NCBI GenBank assembly: GCA_002311665.1
Contig: DBYX01000013.1
Span: 5,143-25,395 of the forward strand
From: Lachnoclostridium sp. UBA1175
GTDB lineage: Bacteria > Bacillota > Clostridia > Lachnospirales > Lachnospiraceae
Reading direction: 5' to 3'
Length of the DNA stretch: 20,253 nucleotides
The position numbers and the translations under genes were made by a program. Positions 7,396 through 14,886 of this stretch are shown here, in pieces; positions within the stretch are counted from its first letter, which is position 1; the number at the start of each line of letters is the position of its first letter. The notes beneath the pieces were generated by a model. It did not search any database, was not told where the DNA came from, and was given only the letters and a program-made list of their open reading frames with translations.

Positions 7396-9636
7396 CTATC
7401 GGTAGTACGAATCGACCACGCGGAACTGGTTTCGCAGCGCGTCATGGTCCTGCTTCGTCTTCGCGTAGTCCGTCCATTTGGTGACATACGCCTCGAGCTT
7501 GTCGAGGTACTCCTTCTCCGTCGTCGTGCCCTCCGCAACCTGCGTGAGTCCCTTCTCCCAGCTCGCCGTGAGCTCGGGGTTGAGCAGCGACCGTATGGAC
7601 ACGTACACAACGTAAAATACAAGCTCGCCGAGTTTCTTCGGCGTGATCACCTGCGTCTTCTTGTTGAGGTTCAGGTATTCGATCTTGATCAGCTTGTTCA
7701 GGATCTCGGCTCTCGTCGCGCTCGTGCCTATTCCGCTTCCCTTGATCTGTGCGCGGAGCTCCTCATCCTCGATGAGCTGTCCCGCATTTTCCATTGCAAG
7801 GATCAGCGAACCGGAGGTGTAGCGCTTCGGCGGCTTCGTCTCGCCCTCGCGGAGTTCGTAGCCCGCGACATCGATCTTCGCGCCCTTCTTGAGCGCCTTG
7901 ATCCGGTCGAACAGCGCCGTGTCGAGAACCTCCTCGGGTTCCTCCTCGGGCTTGCCGTCCTCCTTGCCTTCCTCGCTGTTCTTTCCTTTCTTCGCTTCCT
8001 TCGCCTCGTCCGCACCTGCACGCTTCGCCTCGTCCGAACCGTACAACGCAAGGTAGCCGGGGTTCTCGAGAACCTTGAAGCTGCTGAAGAAATGCTCCGA
8101 CTTCACCTCGAGTTCCATCGATACCTTCTGGTACTCTGCCGGGGGATAGAAGATTGCGAGGAAACGGCGCACGATCCGGTCGTATACCTTCCGCGCCAGC
8201 TCGCCGACCGAGGCGAGTTCTGACTGGCCCTCGCCCGTCGGGATGATCGCGTAGTGGTCCGTGATCTGCTTGTCGTTGACGTACTTTGTCTTTGCGATAG
8301 TCTCGTAAATGCCGAACTCCTTAACCTGCCTGACAAAAGGCAGATACATGCTGTTCTTGGCGAGTCCGGCGAGGTTCTTCGTGATCTCCTTCGCAACCGC
8401 CGTCGACAGAACGCGCGCATCGGTTCTCGGGTATGTCACGAGTTTGCGCTCGTAGAGCATCTGTACGATCTTCAATGTTTCGTCGGGGCTGATCTTGAAC
8501 AGTCTCGAGCACTCGTTCTGAAGCTCCGCAAGGTTGAACAACAGCGGAGGATTCTTCTTTTCTTTCTTCTTCTCAATGTTGGTGAGTGTCGCCTGCACGC
8601 ACTCCGGATCGGAACCGTCCACAATGTAGCGGTTGCCGGCATCTTCCGGCGCGGGAGTTGTCTCCGTCTCGGGTGCCGTCTCAGGCACATTTTCCGCAGG
8701 ATCCGCTGCGGTTTCCGGCATCTCCGCCGCAGGTGCCGTCCCCGCTGCAGGTGCCGTCCCCGCCGTAGGTACCGTCTCCGCCGGCGCTTTCACGCCGCCG
8801 AGCATCTCGATCAAAGCCTCCGCGTCCTCTCTCTTGCGGAAGCCGTTCTCCTTATACAGAAGCGGCGATTCAAAATACTTCGAGCCCTTCACCGCACGCC
8901 ATTCGCCATGGAAACGCTCGCCGCCCAGTTCGTACGCTCCCATCACGCGGAAGAACGGCGTCTTGACGAAATTGCGGATATCCTGCTCCCTGCGGACGAC
9001 CATCCCCAGGACACAGGTCATCACGCGCCCGACTGAGATTGCGCGTATCTGCTCTAACTGCATATGACTACGCAGAAGCGTCCCGTAATTGATCGTCAGC
9101 GCGCGCGAAAAATTGATTCCCATCAGGTAATCTTCCTTCGCCCGCAGATATGCGGCGTCAGACAGATTGTCGTATGCGGACAACGGTTTCGCCTCGCGGA
9201 TACCGCGCAGTATCTCCTCCTCGGTCTGCGAGTCGATCCACACGCGCCGCTTGTCCTTGGTCGCAGGCACCTTCGCCATCTGGTCCACCAGGCGGTAGAT
9301 ATACTCTCCCTCGCGCCCCGAGTCGGTGCACACATAGATGCGCTCCACATCGTCGCGGTTCAAAAGGCCCTTCACGATTTCAAACTGCTTCTTCACGGTG
9401 CCGATGACCTCGTATTTCCAGGTCTTCGGCAGGAACGGCAGCGTGTCCGCCTTCCACTGTTTCAGTTTCGGGTCGTAAACCTCCGGGTAGCTCATGGTGA
9501 TGAGATGTCCCACGCACCACGTCACGACGCTTCCGCCGCTCTCGAGATACCCGTCCTTTCTCGAAAAATCCTCATGCAGCGCCTTCGCGAACTCCTGCGC
9601 CACACTCGGTTTCTCCGCTATATAAAGATTCTTCAT
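7396..9636 (-). CDS. topB: DNA topoisomerase III (type IA)
   Basis: Relaxes and decatenates DNA by passing a single strand through a transient covalent 5'-phosphotyrosine break. The N-terminal toprim domain begins MKNLYIAEKPSVAQEF (Glu8) and has the TopB-type acidic motif TDSGREGE (104-111). The catalytic motif LVTYPRTDARVLS puts the nucleophile at Tyr402. GIGTSATRAEI in the C-terminal half is another family motif. At 746 residues it is slightly long because of two low-complexity insertions: about 282-334 (Ala/Pro/Thr/Glu, with GTAPAA repeats) and 534-572 (Lys/Glu-rich). No zinc-finger cysteines follow. The ATG at 9636 was chosen over an upstream in-frame ATG (9690) because AAAGGA precedes it and homologues start MKxLYIAEKPS. 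It heads a likely unit with the ABC genes. Confidence 0.96.
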   Translation of the reverse strand: MKNLYIAEKPSVAQEFAKALHEDFSRKDGYLESGGSVVTWCVGHLITMSYPEVYDPKLKQWKADTLPFLPKTWKYEVIGTVKKQFEIVKGLLNRDDVERIYVCTDSGREGEYIYRLVDQMAKVPATKDKRRVWIDSQTEEEILRGIREAKPLSAYDNLSDAAYLRAKEDYLMGINFSRALTINYGTLLRSHMQLEQIRAISVGRVMTCVLGMVVRREQDIRNFVKTPFFRVMGAYELGGERFHGEWRAVKGSKYFESPLLYKENGFRKREDAEALIEMLGGVKAPAETVPTAGTAPAAGTAPAAEMPETAADPAENVPETAPETETTPAPEDAGNRYIVDGSDPECVQATLTNIEKKKEKKNPPLLFNLAELQNECSRLFKISPDETLKIVQMLYERKLVTYPRTDARVLSTAVAKEITKNLAGLAKNSMYLPFVRQVKEFGIYETIAKTKYVNDKQITDHYAIIPTGEGQSELASVGELARKVYDRIVRRFLAIFYPPAEYQKVSMELEVKSEHFFSSFKVLENPGYLALYGSDEAKRAGADEAKEAKKGKNSEEGKEDGKPEEEPEEVLDTALFDRIKALKKGAKIDVAGYELREGETKPPKRYTSGSLILAMENAGQLIEDEELRAQIKGSGIGTSATRAEILNKLIKIEYLNLNKKTQVITPKKLGELVFYVVYVSIRSLLNPELTASWEKGLTQVAEGTTTEKEYLDKLEAYVTKWTDYAKTKQDHDALRNQFRVVDSYYR
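8726..8779 (-). repeat. 18-bp tandem repeat inside topB
   Basis: Three consecutive 18-bp units (8726-8743, 8744-8761, 8762-8779). The first two are nearly identical and the third is more diverged. They encode the AGTAPA-type repeats at about residues 286-304 of TopB, within the first low-complexity insertion. Being a multiple of three, copy-number change would keep the frame. Confidence 0.8.
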
Positions 9637-9666
9637 ACGATCCTTTCCCTTTCTCCGAGTGCCCTT

Positions 9667-9695
9667 ATTGTACCACAGCACACAACTCAATTCAA
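9667..9695 (-). promoter_or_regulatory. Promoter for topB
   Basis: TTGAAT (9690-9695), a 17-base spacer and TACAAT (9667-9672) on the minus strand, with an extended -10 (TGG directly before TACAAT). The start of transcription would be near 9660, giving a leader of about 24 nt. It begins after the glyA terminator. Confidence 0.75.
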
Positions 9696-9723
9696 CCAGA
9701 AGGGCTCATCGCCGTCGTCTCAC

Positions 9724-9754
9724 AAAAAGCAAGCCGTCCCCCGAAAGGAACGGC
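9724..9754 (-). terminator. Rho-independent terminator after glyA
   Basis: GCCGTTCC pairs with GGGACGGC (arms 9747-9754 and 9733-9740, one G-T pair) around a 6-nt loop, followed on the minus strand by TTGCTTTTTG. It starts 30 bases past the glyA stop. Confidence 0.85.
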
Positions 9755-9784
9755 ATGCGTTGTATTCTTTTCTTCGGAAAATGC

Positions 9785-11032
9785 TTACTCGTACAGAGGA
9801 TACTTCTCGGTCAGCGTCTTCACGATCGCGTAGGACGCGGCCTTCTTCGCCTCGTCGCCGGGGTTCTTCACAACCAGGGCGATCGCCTCGGCGATCTTGT
9901 CCATATCCGCTTCGTTCATACCGCGGGACGTAACCGCAGCCGTACCGAGACGGATGCCGCTCGTCACGAAAGGCGATGCCGGATCGTTCGGGATCGTGTT
10001 CTTGTTGCAGGTGATGTGCACCTCGTCAAGAAGCTTCTCCGCATCCTTGCCGGTGATGTTCATATTCTGAAGGTCAACGAGCATCAGATGATTGTCCGTA
10101 CCGTCGGAAACGATCTTGAAGCCGCGGCTCTGCAGGCCCTTGCAAAGCGCCTGTGCATTCTTGATGATGTTGCCCGCGTACTCCTTGAAGGACGGCTCCA
10201 AAGCCTCCTTGAAGCATACTGCCTTCGCCGCGATCACATGCATCAGAGGGCCGCCCTGGATTCCCGGGAACACAGCCTTGTTGAACTTGTGCTCGTCTGC
10301 GAACGCCTGGCTCGAGAGGATCATACCGCCTCTCGGTCCGCGGAGTGTCTTGTGTGTCGTCGTGGTGACAACGTGTGCGTAAGGGATCGGGCTCTCGTGA
10401 TAACCGCCTGCCACAAGACCTGCGATGTGAGCCATATCTACCATCAGGTAAGCGCCTACCATATCCGCGATCTCACGGAAGCGCTTGAAATCGATCTTGC
10501 GCGCATATGCGCTTGCACCCGCGATGATGAGCTTGGGATTGCACTCCTTCGCGATGCGCTCCACCTCGTCGTAATCGATGAAACCGTCGTCATTGACACC
10601 GTAAGGAACGATGTTAAAGTACGTTCCGGAGAAGTTCACCGGGCTGCCGTGCGTCAAGTGCCCGCCGTGTGCGAGGTTCATACCCATCACGGTGTCACCG
10701 GGCTTGAGCAGTGCGAACTGTACAGCCATATTGGCCTGTGCGCCGGAGTGCGGCTGAACATTGACATACTCGCAACCGAACAGTTTCTTCGCGCGCTCAA
10801 TCGCAAGATTTTCCGCGACGTCCACACACTGGCATCCGCCGTAGTAACGCTTGCCGGGATATCCCTCCGCATACTTGTTCGTGAGCACGCTGCCCATCGC
10901 AGCCATAACGGCCTTGCTGACCAGGTTCTCGGAGGCGATCAACTCAATGTTCTCTCTCTGACGGCCGAGCTCGGACTCAATGCTTTCGGCAAGTTCCGGA
11001 TCAACCGCTTTCACATCATCGAATGAATACAT
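9785..11032 (-). CDS. glyA: Serine hydroxymethyltransferase
   Basis: PLP enzyme interconverting serine plus tetrahydrofolate with glycine plus 5,10-methylene-tetrahydrofolate, the main source of one-carbon units; cytoplasmic. At 415 residues it is full length. Family motifs include ENIELIASEN near the N-terminus, NKYAEGYPGKRYYGGC, HSGAQAN, VDMAHIAGLVAGG and the PLP-lysine motif TTTTHKTLRGPRGG with Lys228. SGIRLGTAAVTSRG near the C-terminus binds substrate carboxylate. The ATG at 11032 is preceded by AAAGGA. It follows degV by 80 bases in the same direction with no terminator visible, so the two may share a transcript. It ends at a clear terminator. Confidence 0.98.
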   Translation of the reverse strand: MYSFDDVKAVDPELAESIESELGRQRENIELIASENLVSKAVMAAMGSVLTNKYAEGYPGKRYYGGCQCVDVAENLAIERAKKLFGCEYVNVQPHSGAQANMAVQFALLKPGDTVMGMNLAHGGHLTHGSPVNFSGTYFNIVPYGVNDDGFIDYDEVERIAKECNPKLIIAGASAYARKIDFKRFREIADMVGAYLMVDMAHIAGLVAGGYHESPIPYAHVVTTTTHKTLRGPRGGMILSSQAFADEHKFNKAVFPGIQGGPLMHVIAAKAVCFKEALEPSFKEYAGNIIKNAQALCKGLQSRGFKIVSDGTDNHLMLVDLQNMNITGKDAEKLLDEVHITCNKNTIPNDPASPFVTSGIRLGTAAVTSRGMNEADMDKIAEAIALVVKNPGDEAKKAASYAIVKTLTEKYPLYE

Positions 11033-11112
11033 AGGTGGTTTTCCTTTCCCTTTGAATTATGTAAAACAACTTTGTTTCCCTTATCATACGGCGGGTCGGT
11101 CAGCCCTCGGGA

Positions 11113-12000
11113 TCACTCCCTCGGAAAATCCTTCCTCGCTCCTCCGAACACCAGCGCGCACATTCCGTTGCCGACGTGGCTTCCGATGATCGGACCGATG
11201 TCATACATAAAGATCTCCGCCTTCGGATACGCTTCCGCCACCATCGAGCGGAGCAGTTCCGCCTTCTCCGGGCAGTCCGCGTGAGCGAGCAGGAATGTCT
11301 GCTCCTCCGGCTCCACCGCGTCCTCGCGGAGTCTGCGCATCAGGTACTGCAGCGCATTTCTCGTGCCGCGCTCCTTGGAGATGACCGTGAGCTTGCCCTC
11401 GGGATCGATCGTAAGCACCGGCTGGATCTTGAGCGCGCTTCCGACGATCGCCTCGATGGAGTTCAGACGACCTCCCCGGCGAAGGTGCATCAGGTTTTCC
11501 ACGGTGAACCACTGGCAGCAGCGCGCGATATCCTTGCGCACGATTGCCTCGAGCTCCTCGAGCGTCGCTCCCCTGCGGTACGCTTTCGCGGCGTTGATGA
11601 CAACCCATCCCTCACCCACGGAGGCGCAGAGCGTGTCGATCACGCGGACCGTTCTCCCGGGGTAATCCTCCTCGAGTTCCCGCGCGATCATCGTCGCCGT
11701 GGCGTACGATCCGCTGAGGCCGGACGAGAAGCAAAGATACAGCACGTCCTTGCCGTTTTTGAGGCTCTCCTCAAAATACGAGCGATATACGAGCGGGTTG
11801 ATCTGTGCCGTCTTCGGCATCTCTCCCGCTTCCAGACGTTCGTAAAATGTCTTGACCGACATCTCGCGCCCGTCGGGGTAATGCATATATTCCGTCTCAC
11901 CGAACATGAAACCCATGGGAATGCATACCACTCCCAGTTCCTCATAAGTGCGCGCGTCCAGATCCGCTGTGACGTCCGTGATCAATGTGTAATTATCCAT
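11113..12000 (-). CDS. DegV family fatty-acid-binding protein
   Basis: Member of the DegV family, which in Gram-positive bacteria binds fatty acids (FakB) and presents them to the kinase FakA for phosphorylation. At 295 residues the length is typical. Visible family features are the N-terminal LITDVTADLD, TAQINP (Thr64), the ligand loop SSGLSGSY (92-99), and the helical insert with LRRGGRLNSIEAIVGSALKIQPVL (starting near 173). The C-terminal DIGPIIGSHVGNG motif is characteristic. I chose the ATG at 12000 because GGGAGA lies seven bases upstream; an earlier in-frame ATG at 12018 lacks one. It has its own extended -10 promoter and may be co-transcribed with glyA. No fakA is in the window, so the lipid role is by family only. 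Confidence 0.93.
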   Translation of the reverse strand: MDNYTLITDVTADLDARTYEELGVVCIPMGFMFGETEYMHYPDGREMSVKTFYERLEAGEMPKTAQINPLVYRSYFEESLKNGKDVLYLCFSSGLSGSYATATMIARELEEDYPGRTVRVIDTLCASVGEGWVVINAAKAYRRGATLEELEAIVRKDIARCCQWFTVENLMHLRRGGRLNSIEAIVGSALKIQPVLTIDPEGKLTVISKERGTRNALQYLMRRLREDAVEPEEQTFLLAHADCPEKAELLRSMVAEAYPKAEIFMYDIGPIIGSHVGNGMCALVFGGARKDFPRE

Positions 12001-12084
12001 CTGATTCTCCCGCAACATTCTTCCTATTCCAAAACAGACATCCCGCAGACATACTCAGTGTCCCCATCCCGCGAGACCTATCGA

Positions 12085-12113
12085 ATCATACCACAAACTG
12101 TTGCAAAAGAAAA
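12085..12113 (-). promoter_or_regulatory. Extended -10 promoter for degV
   Basis: TATGAT (12085-12090) preceded by TGTGG on the minus strand, an extended -10. The sequence at -35 spacing (around 12108-12113) is only a weak match (TTTTCT). A perfect 12-nt palindrome AACTTGCAAGTT (12118-12129) lies just upstream and could be an activator or repressor site. Confidence 0.55.
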
Positions 12114-12156
12114 CAAGAACTTGCAAGTTTATAAAAAAGTAATGCGCGGCTCATTC

Positions 12157-12657
12157 TCAGTGCAGGAATATGCCCAGCACGCCGTAAAAAATTATGTCGA
12201 TCAGCAGTGCCGCCATCAGAATTCCGAGAAAAATGGCGAGGTACGTCCTCTTTCTTTCGAATTCGAACAGCGCCGCGATCAGCGACCCCGTCCATGCGCC
12301 GGTTCCCGGAAGCGGGATCCCTACGAAGAGCAACAGGAATATGAACTGTCCCTTCTCCGCTCCCGTTGATTTCTTGGCCGCCCGCGCCTCAAGCTTCTCC
12401 ACCAGTCCCTTCAGGATGTTGTGATCCTTCATAAAGATGAAGATCCTCCGGATGAACAGAAGGATGAACGGGATCGGTATGATGTTGCCGATGATGCAGA
12501 TGATGTTGGCCTTCAGAAGCGGGATCTGCAGCAGTTTTGCAATGGCAATACCGCCTCTGAGCTCAATGAGCGGGACCATCGACACCAGGAATATGAACAC
12601 TTCCTTCGGCAACCAGCCGCTCAGGGTTGTGCTATACCAGTTGGCTACACTTTCCAT
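12157..12657 (-). CDS. COG2426 small integral membrane protein (putative small multidrug export family)
   Basis: Polytopic inner-membrane protein of 166 residues belonging to the 'putative small multi-drug export' family (COG2426, Sm_multidrug_ex). The name is historical and the function is unproven. It shows hydrophobic spans at about 19-40 (VFIFLVSMVPLIELRGGIAIA), 47-68, 103-130 and 140-165. The conserved motifs are ELRGGI in the first span and PLPGTGAWTGSL in the third, the re-entrant-like signature of the family. Its ATG is one base past the thrC stop, and its GGAGG ribosome binding site lies inside the end of thrC, so translation is probably coupled. The neighbour hints at a link to threonine or amino-acid handling, but that is inference. 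A weak stem followed by CTTTTTTA after the stop may end the transcript. Confidence 0.88.
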   Translation of the reverse strand: MESVANWYSTTLSGWLPKEVFIFLVSMVPLIELRGGIAIAKLLQIPLLKANIICIIGNIIPIPFILLFIRRIFIFMKDHNILKGLVEKLEARAAKKSTGAEKGQFIFLLLFVGIPLPGTGAWTGSLIAALFEFERKRTYLAIFLGILMAALLIDIIFYGVLGIFLH

Positions 12658-12658
12658 C

Positions 12659-14155
12659 TCAATCCTCCGTACAGCCGAGGATGCCGCGCACCGTAAGCTT
12701 CATATCCTCCGTCTTGCAGACGGTGTTGTGACGCACGGGCGCCGTGCGGAGCTCCGTGATCGCAGGCGGAAGCGCAACGTTGGCGACCGTCGACAGACGG
12801 TCGATCAGCGCAAAATCCTCTTCCTCCGACTTCCTGCCCTCGATCGCAGCCATCACGCTACGCGCGAACTTGAACGGGCTGGCCGTCGAGGCGATCACCG
12901 TGCGCGTGTTGTCGCGGGTTCCTGCGGCATACTCACGGTACACATAGCTTCCCACTGCCGTGTGGGGATCGATCACATATCCGGTGCGGTCGTAGAGCGT
13001 GCGGATGGCTTCCGCCGTGTTCTCCTCGGTCGCATAGCCGGACTCGAAATCCTTGAGACCTTCGCGCATCGCATCGCTGATGTCGTAGATGCCGCCCTCC
13101 GTGAGATCCTTCATCAATTTCGCGGTCACGGCGCTGTCGTCGCCCGCGATATGGTAGATCAGTCTCTCGAGGTTGCTGGAAATGAGGATGTCCATCGACG
13201 GAGAACTCGTCAGCACGAACTCACGGTTGCGGTCGTACCGTCCGGTCTCGAAGAAATCGAACAGCACCTTGTTCGTGTTGGACGCACAGATCAGTTTGTT
13301 GATCGGCACACCGATCCGCTTTGCATAGTAGGCGGCGAGGATGTTGCCGAAGTTGCCGGTCGGAACCGTGACATTGATCTGCTCTCCCTCGCGGATATGT
13401 CCCTCCGCAAGAAGCTTGCAATATGCGTATGTATAGTAAACAATCTGGGGTACCAGACGTCCGATGTTGATGGAGTTGGCCGACGAGAAGCGGTAGCCGC
13501 GCGTTGCGAGCTCCTTCTTCAGCTCCGCGTCGTTGAACATCTTCTTGACGCCCGTCTGTGCATCGTCGAAGTTGCCCGTTATGCCGATGACCGAAGTGTT
13601 ATCACCCTTCTGCGTCACCATCTGCCGCTCCTGGATCGCGCTCACGCCGTTCTTCGGGTAGAACACGATGATGCGTGTTCCGGGTACTTCGGCAAATCCC
13701 GCGAGGGCAGCCTTGCCGGTATCTCCGGAAGTCGCCGTCAGGATGACGATCTCATCCTTGATCCCGTTCTTCTTCGCTGCGGTCGTCATCAGGTGAGGCA
13801 GAATGCTGAGTGCCATATCCTTGAAGGCGATCGTCGCGCCGTGGAACAGCTCAAGATAATAAGCGCCGTCCGCCTGAACAAGCGGGGCGATCACATCGGT
13901 GTCGAACTTGTCGTCGTAGGCCGAATCGATACAGTGACGCAGTTCCTCCTCGGTGTAATCCGTGAGGAACAAAGACAGCACCTCAAAAGCAGTCTCGCGG
14001 TATGTCATCTGCGACATCTCGCGCATCGTGCGCGCAAGCGTCGGCAGTTTCACCGGCACATACAGTCCGCCGTCGGGTGCAAGACCCTGCAGGATCGCCT
14101 GCGAGGCGGTAACTTCCCCCGCGTCTCCACGCGTGCTTTTATACAGCATCTCCAT
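12659..14155 (-). CDS. thrC: Threonine synthase
   Basis: PLP enzyme converting O-phosphohomoserine to threonine and phosphate, the last step of threonine synthesis; cytoplasmic. It is 498 residues long, matching the long (class I, E. coli/yeast-like) threonine synthases. The N-terminus MLYKSTRG with QGLAPDGGLYVP is typical. The PLP lysine is Lys112 in HGATIAFKDMALS. TSGDTGKAAL and the PTGNFGNILAAYYAKR phosphate-binding loop follow, and DPHTAVG lies near the C-terminus. The ATG at 14155 is favoured by a GGAGG site nine bases upstream; an in-frame upstream start (14254) would overlap the promoter. It is followed after one base by the COG2426 gene. No hom or thrB is in the window. Confidence 0.97.
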   Translation of the reverse strand: MEMLYKSTRGDAGEVTASQAILQGLAPDGGLYVPVKLPTLARTMREMSQMTYRETAFEVLSLFLTDYTEEELRHCIDSAYDDKFDTDVIAPLVQADGAYYLELFHGATIAFKDMALSILPHLMTTAAKKNGIKDEIVILTATSGDTGKAALAGFAEVPGTRIIVFYPKNGVSAIQERQMVTQKGDNTSVIGITGNFDDAQTGVKKMFNDAELKKELATRGYRFSSANSINIGRLVPQIVYYTYAYCKLLAEGHIREGEQINVTVPTGNFGNILAAYYAKRIGVPINKLICASNTNKVLFDFFETGRYDRNREFVLTSSPSMDILISSNLERLIYHIAGDDSAVTAKLMKDLTEGGIYDISDAMREGLKDFESGYATEENTAEAIRTLYDRTGYVIDPHTAVGSYVYREYAAGTRDNTRTVIASTASPFKFARSVMAAIEGRKSEEEDFALIDRLSTVANVALPPAITELRTAPVRHNTVCKTEDMKLTVRGILGCTED

Positions 14156-14209
14156 ACGATACAACCTCCGTTGCCGCCGGCATATAACACCGACCGCATA
14201 ATCCCCGTC

Positions 14210-14238
14210 AGTATACCACATTCTCCGTGGTGATACAA
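14210..14238 (-). promoter_or_regulatory. Promoter for thrC
   Basis: TTGTAT (14233-14238), a 17-base spacer and TATACT (14210-14215) on the minus strand, with TGTGG just before the -10 (extended -10). Predicted leader about 48 nt. The leader is too short for a T-box or threonine attenuator. The rest of the 263-base gap up to the thioesterase gene holds only the terminator at 14341-14378. Confidence 0.8.
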
Positions 14239-14340
14239 TCGGTATTTTAGCCAAAACAGACCCTCAGAAATGCCTCCTCATGGGCAATAACGACACCCCG
14301 CGACGCTCCTCCGCCGGAAGGGTTTCCCGACCCCTCAACA

Positions 14341-14378
14341 CAAAAGACCGCTCCCCGGGTGATCCCTTCGGGGAGCGG
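14341..14378 (-). terminator. Rho-independent terminator after the thioesterase gene
   Basis: Nine-bp stem CCGCTCCCC/GGGGAGCGG (arms 14348-14356 and 14370-14378, one further G-C pair possible), then TCTTTTG on the minus strand. It starts 40 bases past the stop and closes the ald-thioesterase unit. Confidence 0.85.
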
Positions 14379-14418
14379 CCGTATTCTTTTCATTCATCCC
14401 GCCGTGCGGACAGGCTTC

Positions 14419-14817
14419 TCAGAGTTTGAAACCGGTGCCGACAAACTGGGCGATATCGCGCCCGGTATCGTCCGTCACGTCCACGTTGATCACGGTCGTG
14501 CTCCGGCCGGTTTTGCGGCACACGGCCTTCGCCGAGAGCTTCGTGCCCTTCGGCGCGCCGAGGTAGTTGATGCTCACCTGCTGCGCCACAGTCGGACGGT
14601 GAATCTGGTTTGCGCAAACGGCGAATGCGAAGTCCGCCAGCGTGAACATCACGCCGCCCATGATACCTCCGTTCGCATTCTTATGCCGGTCGCCGAGTGT
14701 CATATCGCAGATCGCGTAATCGTCCCCGAGTTCGCGAAGCTCCATCCCGTTCTCGGTGGCGAAACGGTCTCCCTTGAAGTACTCTCTCGCTTCCTCCGTC
14801 GTTGCAAATGTACCCAT
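14419..14817 (-). CDS. PaaI-family hotdog thioesterase
   Basis: Small acyl-CoA thioesterase-like protein of the PaaI/4HBT superfamily, about 132 residues, the usual size for a single hotdog domain. The motif NANGGIMGGVMFTLADFAFAV (about residues 47-67) is the long central helix with its preceding glycines. The later strand QQVSINYLGAP and KAVCRKTGRSTTVINVDV complete the fold. The ATG at 14817 is ten bases from AAGGA; a GTG two codons earlier (14823) is an alternative with tighter spacing. It follows ald by about 70 bases, with only a weak stem between, so the two are likely co-transcribed. The acyl substrate cannot be told from sequence. Confidence 0.9.
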   Translation of the reverse strand: MGTFATTEEAREYFKGDRFATENGMELRELGDDYAICDMTLGDRHKNANGGIMGGVMFTLADFAFAVCANQIHRPTVAQQVSINYLGAPKGTKLSAKAVCRKTGRSTTVINVDVTDDTGRDIAQFVGTGFKL

Positions 14818-14886
14818 ATTCACTCATTCCTTTGTCTTTATTTTCCGAACGATCCGCATCGGCGGACCGGTCATGATCGTTTCGTA

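Noticed and set aside
9673..9685. 13-base identity (CCACAGCACACAA) between the topB promoter region and 19620-19632 upstream of nagB
   Set aside because: By rough calculation a window of this size should contain a few 13-base matches by chance, and the two copies sit at different places relative to their promoters.
14824..14886. AAACGATC-type stem between ald and the thioesterase gene as a terminator
   Set aside because: Seven pairs with a loop of about 20 nt and no U-tract afterwards; too weak to separate the two genes.
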